64,000 bases of DNA. Origin: JAIVJG01 sp964236735. Its GTDB lineage: Bacteria > Acidobacteriota > Blastocatellia > Pyrinomonadales > Pyrinomonadaceae. The DNA lies in contig CAXSFM010000016.1 of assembly GCA_964236735.1 (NCBI GenBank), forward strand, positions 33,297-97,296, in the 5' to 3' direction. Every line of letters starts with the position of its first letter. The first letter of the stretch is position 1. Under the pieces are notes generated by a model. It did not search any database and was not told the origin of the DNA. It worked only from the letters and a program-made list of their open reading frames with translations. Of this stretch, positions 49,338-58,524 are shown one piece after another. A program made the translations under genes and the position numbers.

Positions 49338-49943
49338 ATGAGCGGTAAAAATCCACGCGCCTTAATCTCGACGTTCGCGTCGCTGGCTTTTATTTTCCTT
49401 GTCACGACCGTCAACGCGCAGCAACCTGCGCCCAAGCAAGAGCCGGAGACGAAACCGACAGGCAACACCGTTGATGCATGGCGCACGGCGATGCCGGAAT
49501 CTGAAAAGACTTCGCCGGTTGATGATGAAGTCGTCCCGGCCAGCGACGTGGAGGAATCGTCCGAGCAGATCGAAAAAAGACTCGACTTGCTTGAGCGTAA
49601 ATTGGCGGATGCCATCAAAGGACGCGACGCCGTCACGCTCAAGCGAATCATTGCCGACGACTTCACGCTCACCGGCGCACAACCGGCGGCGACGCTGACG
49701 GACAAAATCCGTTATATCGAGAGCGCGCTGCGCGATGATAATTTAACCGCTTACAATTTCGAGAAGTTGAAAGTGCGCGTCTATGGCGCGACGGCAATCG
49801 TCAACGCGATTTACAAGCCGCAGCCGTCGGTCGCGGGTAAGGAGACGGGCGTTGATGTCTTAATCACCGATGTCTGGGTCAGACAAGGCAAACGCTGGCG
49901 CGTCGTGACGAGGCATTCCAGTTCAACCGCAAAAATGCCCTGA
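49338..49943 (+). CDS. SnoaL/NTF2-like exported protein (DUF4440)
   Basis: A 201-residue protein with a signal helix (LISTFASLAFIFLVTTVNA), a polar linker, and an NTF2-like domain from about 75 on (ERKLADAIKGRDAVTLKRII, ADDFTLTGAQPAATLTDKI, DVWVRQGKRWRVVTRHSS), as in DUF4440 proteins. The fold binds small molecules; the periplasmic role is unknown. AGAGGGGAGC precedes the ATG. Convergent with the ABC operon at 49983. Confidence 0.82.
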   Translation: MSGKNPRALISTFASLAFIFLVTTVNAQQPAPKQEPETKPTGNTVDAWRTAMPESEKTSPVDDEVVPASDVEESSEQIEKRLDLLERKLADAIKGRDAVTLKRIIADDFTLTGAQPAATLTDKIRYIESALRDDNLTAYNFEKLKVRVYGATAIVNAIYKPQPSVAGKETGVDVLITDVWVRQGKRWRVVTRHSSSTAKMP

Positions 49944-49982
49944 AGGTTTAGCCTGATGTCTTCATGCGTGGATAAGTCCGGG

Positions 49983-50780
49983 TTACGAAGCTGCGCTCAA
50001 CGCGCGTTTTGCATGACGATCAGCGTCTTCCAGATATGACTTGACGCTGCTCTCTGCATTTTCCCCTTCATGGAGCTGACCGGAGCGTACGTGAAACACA
50101 CGGTTACACAGGCTCGTGACCGCCTTCATGTTGTGGCTGACGAAGAAAATCGTGCGCCCGTCGCGACTGATTGACTTGATCTTCTCCAGACATTTCTTCT
50201 GAAAATTTTTATCGCCGACAGCCAGCACTTCATCGAGCAATAAAATTTCCGGTTCAAGGTGCGCGGCAATCGCAAATGCGAGACGTAAATACATGCCCGA
50301 AGAATAATATTTGACCGGCGTGTCGAGAAACTTCTCGACCTCCGAGAAGGCCACGATCTCATCGAAATTGCGCTTAATCTCAGGCAGCTTCATGCCGAGA
50401 ACCGTGCCGTTGAGAAAGATGTTTTCGCGCCCGGTCAGGTCTGGGTGAAAGCCCGTGCCGACTTCGAGCAAGCTGCCCACACGTCCATAGATGTCCACCT
50501 CGCCCGCCGTCGGTTTGACGACCCGCGCGAGGATTTTGAGCAAGGTTGATTTGCCCGCGCCGTTGCGTCCGATGATGCCGACCACTTCACCGGGAGCGAC
50601 CTCGAAACTAACATCTTTGAGTACCCACAATGGATCGCCCCCGCCATTGCGCTCGCGCAGGCGCGCGATGGGAGAACTGATAACATCAACTATCGCCTCG
50701 CGGAATGTGGGGCTGCTGTTACGCAGTCGTCCGACGTGATAGAGCTTGCTTAATTTTCTGACGCTGACGATTGGCCTCAT
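49983..50780 (-). CDS. wzt: Wzt-type ABC ATPase, short form
   Basis: A 265-residue ABC ATPase for polysaccharide export: RNGAGKSTLLKILA (Walker A), YSSGMYLRLAFAI (signature), ILLLDEVLAVGDKNF (Walker B), VSHNMKAV (H-loop). It lacks the C-terminal cargo domain of the paralogue at 41799-43124. Both NBDs are close to one another in sequence. It pairs with the Wzm-type permease encoded 25 bases upstream. ATG at 50780 with GGA at 7-base spacing; a TTG four codons before is weaker. Confidence 0.9.
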   Translation of the reverse strand: MRPIVSVRKLSKLYHVGRLRNSSPTFREAIVDVISSPIARLRERNGGGDPLWVLKDVSFEVAPGEVVGIIGRNGAGKSTLLKILARVVKPTAGEVDIYGRVGSLLEVGTGFHPDLTGRENIFLNGTVLGMKLPEIKRNFDEIVAFSEVEKFLDTPVKYYSSGMYLRLAFAIAAHLEPEILLLDEVLAVGDKNFQKKCLEKIKSISRDGRTIFFVSHNMKAVTSLCNRVFHVRSGQLHEGENAESSVKSYLEDADRHAKRALSAAS

Positions 50781-50805
50781 GTTTAATTCCAACTACGCTT
50801 CAACA

Positions 50806-51723
50806 CTAAACAACGTCAACGAATTTATCTTCCAAACTCTTGAATGCGAACATGGAATAAACGAGTAAAGCCAGCGTGACGGCAGTTGAGATCGAGAGGC
50901 TGCGCCAGTTGAAATCAAATCCCAGCAGCGAAGCTCGAAATCCGTCAACGATTCCCGCTAACGGGTTGAGGTCGTAAACCCATTTCCAGTTGGCAGGCAC
51001 CATCGCCGACGGATACACAATCGGCGAAGCGAACATCCAGAGTTGAAGCAGCACAGGCAGCACCGTGCCGATGTCTCGATATTTCACATTCAAGGCCGAG
51101 AACCAGAGGCCGACGCTCATGGACAGAAGCGTCAAGAGCAGCACGAGCAGCGGCACAAGCAACATCGTGCGTGTGAAAGGCTGGTGATAGTAGAGCAGCA
51201 AAGCGACAAGGATAAACGAGGCGACGATGAAATCCGACAGTCTCACCAGGATCGCAGCCGCCGGAATCAACGCGCGCGGGAAATAGACTTTGGTGAGCAT
51301 GCTCGCGCTGGCGATCAGGCTATGGCTGCTGCTTGAAACGGCATTCGAGAAAAACGTCCAGGGCAATAATCCCGCGTACAGAAAGAGGATGTAAGGGACG
51401 TTGCCGGATGGGAAGCGCGCGATTTTTCCGAGAAAGACGGCGAAGACGAACGTCATCAGGACGGGCTGTAAAATCACCCACGACGCGCCCAAAACTGTCT
51501 GTTTGTAGCGTACTTTGAGGTCGCGCCAGACAAGAAAATATAGCAAATCGCGGTGCGCCCAGATTTCTTGCAGGTCAATCGAAGACCATCTTTTACTGAC
51601 TCGAATCTTAATCAGCGGAGTGTCCGGCAGCGGCGCGCGCGCGCGTCTTTCTCCCGACAAAGCAGCAGTTGCCGCGTCGGGCGGATCGGACAAAATCAGA
51701 CTTAATTCTTCGCTCATTGCCAT
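50806..51723 (-). CDS. wzm: Wzm-type ABC-2 permease for polysaccharide export
   Basis: A 305-residue membrane protein with six hydrophobic helices from about residue 80 on. The amphipathic start LLYFLVWRDLKVRYKQTVLG, the segment VPYILFLYAGLLPWTFFSN and the exit part YPSAMVPANWKWVYDLNPLA are ABC-2/Wzm signatures. With the short Wzt it forms the exporter for a lipid-linked glycan across the inner membrane. The first 60 residues (polar, Pro-rich) exceed the usual family start. Divergent from the GT8-like gene at 52117. Confidence 0.9.
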   Translation of the reverse strand: MAMSEELSLILSDPPDAATAALSGERRARAPLPDTPLIKIRVSKRWSSIDLQEIWAHRDLLYFLVWRDLKVRYKQTVLGASWVILQPVLMTFVFAVFLGKIARFPSGNVPYILFLYAGLLPWTFFSNAVSSSSHSLIASASMLTKVYFPRALIPAAAILVRLSDFIVASFILVALLLYYHQPFTRTMLLVPLLVLLLTLLSMSVGLWFSALNVKYRDIGTVLPVLLQLWMFASPIVYPSAMVPANWKWVYDLNPLAGIVDGFRASLLGFDFNWRSLSISTAVTLALLVYSMFAFKSLEDKFVDVV

Positions 51724-52116
51724 ATCGCAAATTCAATCAAGAAGCGCCGGGATGAAACTCAATCAAACGGCGCAAGTAGGTCACTCGTGCAACCAAACAC
51801 GAGAGGCACTGTCGGCGCTGCATCTGTTTAGTGTGGGACATAAAGCAACGCTCAGTCTAGTCATCCGCTTGAAGATGCGTCAAGCAAGGCGCTTGAATGG
51901 CGCGTGGTATGATGCGCGCGCTCAACTCTGATGTGTCATTTCGTGATGATAGAAAAATTCGCATGTCCGAAACAAGCTGAGGAAGCAGATTGTAGATGCA
52001 ATGTCGAATGCAGCGTTGATCGGCTTGAGAAAATGATGCTTCAAGTCGTTTCAACTAAAGGCGTGTGCGAGTAATGCAAGCTGCTGGTTTACGGCGTTGC
52101 AAACAATTGGCCTGAC
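51724..52116. other. Divergent intergenic region, no gene supported
   Basis: 393 bases between the minus-strand exporter genes and the plus-strand GT8-like gene. It should hold both promoters. A TATGAT hexamer at about 51908 could be a -10 element for the plus strand, but a proper -35 is not visible. No repeat or RNA gene is seen. Confidence 0.35.
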
Positions 52117-53346
52117 ATGGAAGAGTCAAGGACGAATCAGGGTCGCGCGATTTGTACGATCATCGCCAAAAACTACGTCGCGTTCGCGAGGACGCTGGCG
52201 CAGTCCTTCCTCTCTTTCCATCCTGACGACAAGTGTTATGTGCTCGTCGTTGATGAAGTCGAAGGCTACATCAATTCTGCGGATGAATGCTTTGAGATAG
52301 TCCGGCTCACGGATTTGGAAATTCCAGAGCTACGCGATTTTTGCTTCAAGTACGATGTCAAGGAGTTATGCACTGCGGTCAAGGCGCATCTGCTTGAATA
52401 TCTGGTGCGCGAAAAATCCGTCAGCCGATTGTTATATCTCGACCCGGACATTTTGATTACCGCGCCGCTCGTTGAGCTTTACGACAAGCTCGACACTGAC
52501 GACATCGTTCTCACTCCGCATCTGGATACAGATTATCCTGACGACGACTTGATGCCGGATGACGGCTACATCTTGAGAGCCGGTCAATTCAATCTGGGTT
52601 TCATCGGAATCAATGCGAGTGAAAACGCGCAAGCATTTCTGAATTGGTGGAAGCCGAAGCTGTATAAGAAGTGCGTCGTTGATGTCTTGAACGGCTACTT
52701 TGTAGATCAAAAATTTATAGACTTTGTCCCGACCTTCTTTGAGAATGTTTTTATTGAAAAGAGTGTCGGCTACAACGTCGCCTACTGGAACCTGCATAGC
52801 CGACGTGTCAGAGACGAGTACGGCGCGTGGAAGTGTAACGACGGCGCTTTGTATTTCTTTCACTTCAGCGGCTACAACCCGCAAGGCGATGCCATCACAA
52901 CGCACATCCCGGACAGCTTATCCCGCGCTCAATTTTCGAGCCGTGACGATCTGGGAAAACTATTTGCGGCATATAAAGAGATGCTGATTAAGAATGGATT
53001 TAATCAGGTGATCTCGTGGCCTTACACCTTCGGATATTTCAAATCCGGCGAGCGCGTGCCTGACAGCTTGCGAGTTTATTACCGGAGCCTGCCGGAGAAG
53101 TGGCGAAGCTTCGTTGACCCGTTCGACTCCGGCACGCTGAAACATTTGGCCGCCAACGACATCAGGTTTCGTGAGTCAGGCGCGCGCGATGAGCACGGCG
53201 TCGTCTTACTGACGCCCGCCGAGCAACTGAACGCAATCATCAATTCGAGAGCGTGGCGCTGGGTCTGTCGTTATGGCCGCTTCAAGCATCGTTACCTGAT
53301 GCCGCTACTTGAAATTGTGGGACGACTGACTGGACGCACGCCATGA
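52117..53346 (+). CDS. GT8-like glycosyltransferase
   Basis: A 409-residue GT-A protein. CTIIAKNYVAFARTLAQSFL gives the nucleotide-binding strand, LLYLDPDILITAPL holds the DxD metal site (DPD), and QFNLGFIGINASENAQAFLN and YFHFSGYNP-like text (FFHFSGYNPQG) match the GT8-related transferases of cyanobacterial and proteobacterial glycan loci. Cytoplasmic. It overlaps the pyruvyltransferase gene by ATGA. Donor sugar unknown. ATG start. Confidence 0.82.
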   Translation: MEESRTNQGRAICTIIAKNYVAFARTLAQSFLSFHPDDKCYVLVVDEVEGYINSADECFEIVRLTDLEIPELRDFCFKYDVKELCTAVKAHLLEYLVREKSVSRLLYLDPDILITAPLVELYDKLDTDDIVLTPHLDTDYPDDDLMPDDGYILRAGQFNLGFIGINASENAQAFLNWWKPKLYKKCVVDVLNGYFVDQKFIDFVPTFFENVFIEKSVGYNVAYWNLHSRRVRDEYGAWKCNDGALYFFHFSGYNPQGDAITTHIPDSLSRAQFSSRDDLGKLFAAYKEMLIKNGFNQVISWPYTFGYFKSGERVPDSLRVYYRSLPEKWRSFVDPFDSGTLKHLAANDIRFRESGARDEHGVVLLTPAEQLNAIINSRAWRWVCRYGRFKHRYLMPLLEIVGRLTGRTP

Positions 53347-54845
53347 CTTCAACTTTTCGATTGCTGATCGTCTCTGACATCGGAGGAGAGGAAACGCGAC
53401 ACATCGGCGACGAGGCGATGCTCGAAGCTAACCTCGATGCCTTTCGCAGATTGATGCCCGGCGTCTCTATCACCGTCGTGTCGCGTGATCCGGCGTGGAC
53501 GGCGGCGCGCTATGGTGTCGAAGCCGTCGCGCCATTTGGATTTTCACGCGCTGCGGCGGCGCGCTCTGAGCGTGCTGCTCTGCTCGAACATCTGCTGGCC
53601 GATGCCCGGCGGCGGGCGACGGGGAATGCGGCCAATGATTCAACGATCTATCCTGCCAGCGATGCCGTCTTTCGCGCGGATGCGCTCGTCGTCTCCGGCG
53701 GTGGAAATCTCTCTTCAACGTGGCCTGACCTTTTCTACGAGCGAATTGCGCTGATGCAACTCGCAGGCATCTACGAAAAACCTATCGTCATCCTCGGCCA
53801 GACCCTCGGCCCAAGATTAGAAGACGACGAGCGCCGGTTGCTCGCCACAGTTCTCCGCACGGCTCGTTTCGTCGGCCTGCGCGAGATTCCATCGGCTGCG
53901 CTCGCAAAGGAGTTGGGTGTGCCGCAGGAACGCATCTGGTATCAAAGTGACGACGCTTTTTCTCCCGAAGCGAACGACGAGTCAGTGTCTATCTCCTCTC
54001 CTCTGACCACGCTCTCCGCCAGACCGTGCATCTCGGTGACGATTGACCCACAGATACGCGCGGCGGGAGCGGCATTGTTTGACTCGCTCGTTTCGCAGTT
54101 GCGCCAGCTTTCAGAGACGACGCGCGCCTCTCTCATCATCATCCCGCACGCTTTCGGCCAAGAGTCCGCAACCCTTTCGTCAGACCTGACAGAGGCGCGC
54201 GTGCTCGTCGAACGTCTTGGAATATCCGGGACGTGCGTGGCCGCTGGACTCGATGCGGGACAGGCGAGGAGGGTCACGGGCGATGCAGCATTGATCATCA
54301 GCAGCCGGTATCACCCGCTTGTCTTCGGGCTGGCTGCAGGCGTCCCGTGCCTTGGAATCTACGGCGATGACTACTGTCGGATTAAGCTGCAAGGCGCGTT
54401 GACACATGCAGGCCTTGAGCATTGGACTATCACATACGGCGATGTTGCGCGTGGAGAGTTGCTGACCAGCGCGCTCAAACTCTGGCATAGTCGCGTCGAA
54501 GTGCGACGACAGATCGAGTCTCGACGCGAAATGTGGCGCGAGGAATCGCGCGCGCGCTGGATTGAAATTCTTCGCGCGCTTGATTTCTCGGCAAAGCCAC
54601 GACAAATGGGAAGCGAAATGATCTTCGGTCGCCCTCGCTCGCAAGTGATTCCGGCGCTTGTCTCCGCGCTTGAAGCCCGACGCCAATGGCTCCGCTATGA
54701 AAATGAGTCACTTGAAAAACGAGGTGCGCGTGGCAATGAGGGCGCACGACATTCGGGCTTTTCGGCGAACGAGATGGGAGCGAAAAAGGCTCTCCGTCGC
54801 CGCCTGTCTGCCATGAGATCGAGACTCCGACGCGCGGGTCTGTGA
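53343..54845 (+). CDS. Polysaccharide pyruvyltransferase family protein
   Basis: A 500-residue CsaB/WcaK-type protein. LLIVSDIGGEETRHIGDEAM gives the G-x-x-N/D-x-GD-like start, VVSGGGNLSSTWPDLFYERI is the second family motif, ISSRYHPLVFGLAAGVPCLG is the R-x-H active-site region. These enzymes transfer pyruvate from PEP as a ketal to sugars. Compared with CsaB (about 320-370 aa) it has a C-terminal extension of about 110 Arg-rich residues. The start overlaps the GT8-like stop by ATGA. Confidence 0.88.
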   Translation: MTSTFRLLIVSDIGGEETRHIGDEAMLEANLDAFRRLMPGVSITVVSRDPAWTAARYGVEAVAPFGFSRAAAARSERAALLEHLLADARRRATGNAANDSTIYPASDAVFRADALVVSGGGNLSSTWPDLFYERIALMQLAGIYEKPIVILGQTLGPRLEDDERRLLATVLRTARFVGLREIPSAALAKELGVPQERIWYQSDDAFSPEANDESVSISSPLTTLSARPCISVTIDPQIRAAGAALFDSLVSQLRQLSETTRASLIIIPHAFGQESATLSSDLTEARVLVERLGISGTCVAAGLDAGQARRVTGDAALIISSRYHPLVFGLAAGVPCLGIYGDDYCRIKLQGALTHAGLEHWTITYGDVARGELLTSALKLWHSRVEVRRQIESRREMWREESRARWIEILRALDFSAKPRQMGSEMIFGRPRSQVIPALVSALEARRQWLRYENESLEKRGARGNEGARHSGFSANEMGAKKALRRRLSAMRSRLRRAGL

Positions 54846-54866
54846 GTTCCCTGACCGAATTTTTGC

Positions 54867-55613
54867 TCAAGCTCTGTTCCGCCACGGCGTCAGCTTTTCC
54901 CACCAACGCCCCGCGCCATTCTCCGATTTATGCTCTGAGTAATTGTGCAGCGGCGTGTCGTCGCCCGGAGGCCACATCGTGCTCACGGCTCCCGGATGAT
55001 AAAAAGTCGCCGTCAAACTTCGCCGCGAGAGACGGCAACTCTTCACCACCGGCGAGACTGCGTGCCAGGAGTTGTCTGAGCGCATCAGCACCGCAGAGTT
55101 GCCGACGACCGGCGAGATTCTCTCAACGATGTCGGACATGTCAGATGAGCGGAGAATGTTCAGACAGCCGCCGTCTTCGTCGTTCCAAGACTCGTTGAAG
55201 TAGAGAACGTGCGTGACGATCTTGTCCGGCAAATCGGCATGTGCTCCGAGCAAACCTCCGGGAGGATAATGGAAGACGTTGACTTCAAGCGGAACGAGGC
55301 TCAAATCAATGCCGGCCAGCGAAGACATCGCCGCACGATAAGCCGGTGACAGGAAATCGTTCGCCAGCGCGCGCCATACATCACTCAAATTATCTGACCC
55401 CGCAATTGTCTGCTCTCCCATGCCGACGAGCGCACGCGCTTCATACTCGGAGTCTTTATCACCGCCGTAGTACGAGTGCCGCTTGAAACGGTCGTGCGGG
55501 AACGTCGCCGACAGAAGGGCGGCGTCGGGTGGCGAGAACATCCCGTCAATGATTGCCCATCGGTACGGCTCGTTTTCGAGACGGCGCTGGCGGATTCTGT
55601 CCAGATTGATCAT
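54867..55613 (-). CDS. 2OG-Fe(II) oxygenase (prolyl-4-hydroxylase-like)
   Basis: A 248-residue dioxygenase. Iron ligands H125 and D127 in GGLLGAHADLPD, H184 in SDNSWHAVSPV, and the 2-oxoglutarate-binding R198 in RLSRRSLTATF are all present. The protein is of the group that hydroxylates amino acids or sugars near sugar-transferase genes in surface loci. ATG at 55613; the frame also offers an ATG at 55637 adding 8 residues, with an equally weak ribosome site. Between it and the sulfotransferase gene (same strand) lie 87 bases. Confidence 0.85.
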   Translation of the reverse strand: MINLDRIRQRRLENEPYRWAIIDGMFSPPDAALLSATFPHDRFKRHSYYGGDKDSEYEARALVGMGEQTIAGSDNLSDVWRALANDFLSPAYRAAMSSLAGIDLSLVPLEVNVFHYPPGGLLGAHADLPDKIVTHVLYFNESWNDEDGGCLNILRSSDMSDIVERISPVVGNSAVLMRSDNSWHAVSPVVKSCRLSRRSLTATFYHPGAVSTMWPPGDDTPLHNYSEHKSENGAGRWWEKLTPWRNRA

Positions 55614-55700
55614 GGTTTCGTGAGACAGCATACACATGAAATGTCGCCAGAGGCAGACGCCCGTCGCTGTTTGAGCAGATAGCTTCTGGTGAGTTCGCCG

Positions 55701-56711
55701 TTACTTTCTGCCTCGCAGTCGCCAGTACACGGAAACTAATTTGAATGACTTCGAGTTGAGGATTTCGGTTAGTGTCTGCTCGCGCGCGGCGTTGGTTGCT
55801 CTCAACTGTTGGAGTTGATTCAAGAGCGCGCTCACTTCGTTATCTTTCGCGCCTCGATGCTCAAGCGCATCTGCCTCTTCATGTCTCCGCGCCTCTCTGT
55901 AAATTGTCCCGGCTTCGGCGCACAGGCTGAAGTATAAGCTTAGAACTTCGTCGGGAACATCCGCCTCAATCAATTCTGCCGGCCTGACGTAATGATGTCG
56001 CAACCCGGCGGAGACTTGAGCACAGGCGCGCTCGACGGTTTCGTCGGAAACTTTGAGATCGAGCCAGTCTAAAATTCTTAAAAGCTCTGCGCGTGGATTT
56101 TGAAAATACGAGCGATAATGTGTGACGAGGCAGTTTTCAGGTTGCGTCGCCGACAGGAGTTGGCGATTGTATGTCAGCCATAAAGCAAACTGCGCTGGAC
56201 TCTCTGAATCGCCGCGCACGAAGAGTGAGCGCGCGACCTCCAAAGGATTTCTGACGCAGACAATGACCTTCAAGTCAGGAATTAAACGTTGCCAGAAGGG
56301 CAGCGTCAGAGAACTGCGCGGGTCTTTCCAGCCCCAGTAATGACGGCGCGACTGGCACAGTAAATTTTCAGCCGTTCCGAGAAAGGAATTAACCTCCGGC
56401 ATCAACTCCCAATTCATCGGAAGCGTTGGCGGGTGATCCCAACTCCCGCCGAATCGAGTCAGAATGTCTTCGTTCAATCTTACGAAATCTGGATTCTCAA
56501 AATACCCTTCGGCGTTATCCGGGACGGGCCGGCTAATCTCGTCCTCCGGCCCGAGGAACATTCCACAGGCGTGCAACAGACTGGCGACCATCGAAGTCCC
56601 CGAACGATGCATCCCGGTCAGACATGCGGTTGTTGTCGGACTGTTACCGGCGGGAGCATGGAGACGCGGCACAGACGAGGCCGTCCGGGTTTCGACATTC
56701 AAATGCTCCAT
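55701..56711 (-). CDS. Sulfotransferase family protein
   Basis: A 336-residue protein with the PAPS-binding 5'-PSB loop CLTGMHRSGTSMVASLL (residues 31-47) and the 3'-PB segment IVCVRNPLEVARSL. WGWKDPRSSLTL is a further conserved part. Sulfotransferases of this type sulfate glycans in the cytoplasm. The C-terminal 70 residues look like a coiled coil (LLNQLQQLRATNAAREQTLTE) usual for bacterial sulfotransferases fused to glycan enzymes. It is followed by the oxygenase gene on the same strand. ATG start. Confidence 0.87.
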   Translation of the reverse strand: MEHLNVETRTASSVPRLHAPAGNSPTTTACLTGMHRSGTSMVASLLHACGMFLGPEDEISRPVPDNAEGYFENPDFVRLNEDILTRFGGSWDHPPTLPMNWELMPEVNSFLGTAENLLCQSRRHYWGWKDPRSSLTLPFWQRLIPDLKVIVCVRNPLEVARSLFVRGDSESPAQFALWLTYNRQLLSATQPENCLVTHYRSYFQNPRAELLRILDWLDLKVSDETVERACAQVSAGLRHHYVRPAELIEADVPDEVLSLYFSLCAEAGTIYREARRHEEADALEHRGAKDNEVSALLNQLQQLRATNAAREQTLTEILNSKSFKLVSVYWRLRGRK

Positions 56712-56812
56712 AGCGTTTAATGGCTCCTGCTGCTGCTGGCGTCAAACAATAACTAAATCGCGCTCTATGGTATCAGACACTTCCACATAAACGGACAGGA
56801 TCAAACATCACG

Positions 56813-57787
56813 TTGTCGTCATCATTCAACATCACAGAGAAGCCGGACGTTGGGTTTGTCGCCTGCATCGAAGCGGGCGTGCTTGAGGCGCAGACGCTGC
56901 TGCTCTTTGAGAGCATACGCCGTTACGCGGGTCGTTTCAGCAACTGTTCGCTCTACGCCCTCACGCCACGCGCGGGACATGCGATCACCAACGACGCCAG
57001 TCGTAAATTAGACGCGCTTGGCGTCGTCCACATTGATCAATTACTTAACACAGAGTGTCCTGAATACGGGTCAGCGAATCGTGTGGCCGCCGCCGCGTAC
57101 ATCGAGCGGACATATCCGCATGAGACGCTGGTGATACTCGACAGCGACACGCTTTTCCTGCGCGAGCCGGCTGAGTTTGTCCTTTCGACAGACATTGATG
57201 CGGCTGTGCGCCCGGTTGATGTGAAGGGAATGTCAACGGGCGGATTGTCAGATGCGTTTGATGTTTACTGGCAGGAACTCTGTCGCTGTTGCGGCGTGGA
57301 TTACGACGAGATTCCGTGGAGAGAATCTTTTGTTGACCGTCAGCGAATCAAGGCCAATTACAACGGCGGGCTAATCGTGGTCAGAAGCAAGCTCGGCATC
57401 CTGCATCGTTGGGCGGATTTTTTCTTCCGATCAATTCGGCAGGAACTGAGGCCGTTCAATAACGCCCGTTCTTTTCGGACTGGCGCAGGCTGGGTCGAAC
57501 CCGCCGCCGGCAATCTGTGGGGATCGAATCAGGCCGCGCTTTCGCTTGCCATCTGGAGCGCCACACGGCGCGTTCAGGAGCTACCTCCGACCTACAATTA
57601 TCCTCTCACTCATCACAACAACATTGACGCGGCGTTAGCGCACGAGGTTTTTCCGCAACTCGTACATGTCCACTATCACTGGCTCTTCGCACCCGACTCG
57701 CTCCCCACCAATCCGCTCTTTTTGCGCCGCAGCCCTCTGTCCGCATCACAGCGGGATTGGCTACGCTCGGCGACTCCCATCGGCTAA
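56813..57787 (+). CDS. GT8-like putative glycosyltransferase
   Basis: A 324-residue GT-A-like protein: VGFVACIEAGVLEAQTLLLF starts the nucleotide-binding fold, LVILDSDTLFLREPA holds DSD at the metal site, YNGGLIVVRSKLGILHRWAD the acceptor region, and LVHVHYHWLFAP a terminal His cluster. The family is not named with safety, but the DxD motif and the neighbours support a transferase. TTG start with AGGA about 13 bases upstream; no ATG nearby. Divergent from the sulfotransferase gene with 101 bases in between. Confidence 0.68.
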   Translation: MSSSFNITEKPDVGFVACIEAGVLEAQTLLLFESIRRYAGRFSNCSLYALTPRAGHAITNDASRKLDALGVVHIDQLLNTECPEYGSANRVAAAAYIERTYPHETLVILDSDTLFLREPAEFVLSTDIDAAVRPVDVKGMSTGGLSDAFDVYWQELCRCCGVDYDEIPWRESFVDRQRIKANYNGGLIVVRSKLGILHRWADFFFRSIRQELRPFNNARSFRTGAGWVEPAAGNLWGSNQAALSLAIWSATRRVQELPPTYNYPLTHHNNIDAALAHEVFPQLVHVHYHWLFAPDSLPTNPLFLRRSPLSASQRDWLRSATPIG

Positions 57788-58022
57788 TCTGCTTTGTCCC
57801 CGCGATTGATGCGCTTTTGCGCCTGCCGGTATCTAACCGGAATTTGTCCGGCTGTTTAGCCTTCAACTCACTCAACCTCTCCTAACAGATTTCGTTCTGA
57901 CACTAATTCCACAATCTCTTAGCAGAACTTTGCAATAAAAAATGCGGCGGAGTTGTGCGACTGTGTACGCATCTTCGCTCACTTTAATCGAAGTAAAGAA
58001 TGTGGACGAGGATAAGGAGAAC

Positions 58023-58463
58023 ATGATGGCACTTTTCGGCAATGAGAAGACGGGCGCGACGGCGCAAGGAGTAACGCTTGAGCGAGCGCAGGCTGTAGTT
58101 GAGGCGGCGCTTAAGAAGGCTGCGGAGATCGGCGTGGCGATGAACGTCGCCATCGTGGATGCGGGCAACAATCTCGTCGCCTTCGCGCGCATGGACGGGG
58201 CTTGGATCGGCAGCATTGACATCGCGCAGGGGAAGGCGTTCACCGCACGTGCCTTCGACATGGAAACCAAAGTGCTCGGCAAGATGGCACAGTCGGGCGA
58301 CCCGCTCTTCGGCATCCACACGAGCAACGAAGGCAAGATCATCATCTTTGCCGGCGGCATCCCGCTCAAAGATGACGGCACGGTCGTCGGCGCTGTCGGC
58401 GTTAGCGGCGGCACCGTGGATCAGGATCAGGAAGTCGCGGAAGCCGGAGTGGCGGCTTTCTGA
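58023..58463 (+). CDS. GlcG/HbpS-family protein
   Basis: A 146-residue GlcG/HbpS (DUF336) protein: TLERAQAVVEAALKKAAEIG, MNVAIVDAGNNLVAFARMDG and GGIPLKDDGTVVGAVGVSGG are the family landmarks. Members bind heme or cobalamin, or occur near catabolic enzymes. It has AAGGAG just before two ATGs (58023 and 58026); either may be used. A dehydrogenase gene follows 61 bases later, so the two probably form one operon. The upstream frame to 57942 lacks domain sense. Confidence 0.87.
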   Translation: MMALFGNEKTGATAQGVTLERAQAVVEAALKKAAEIGVAMNVAIVDAGNNLVAFARMDGAWIGSIDIAQGKAFTARAFDMETKVLGKMAQSGDPLFGIHTSNEGKIIIFAGGIPLKDDGTVVGAVGVSGGTVDQDQEVAEAGVAAF

Positions 58464-58524
58464 TTTGAATGAGGACGAAAACTTACAAAGAAGATTTTGG
58501 GATCGAACCAAAAGGGGGAAAACA

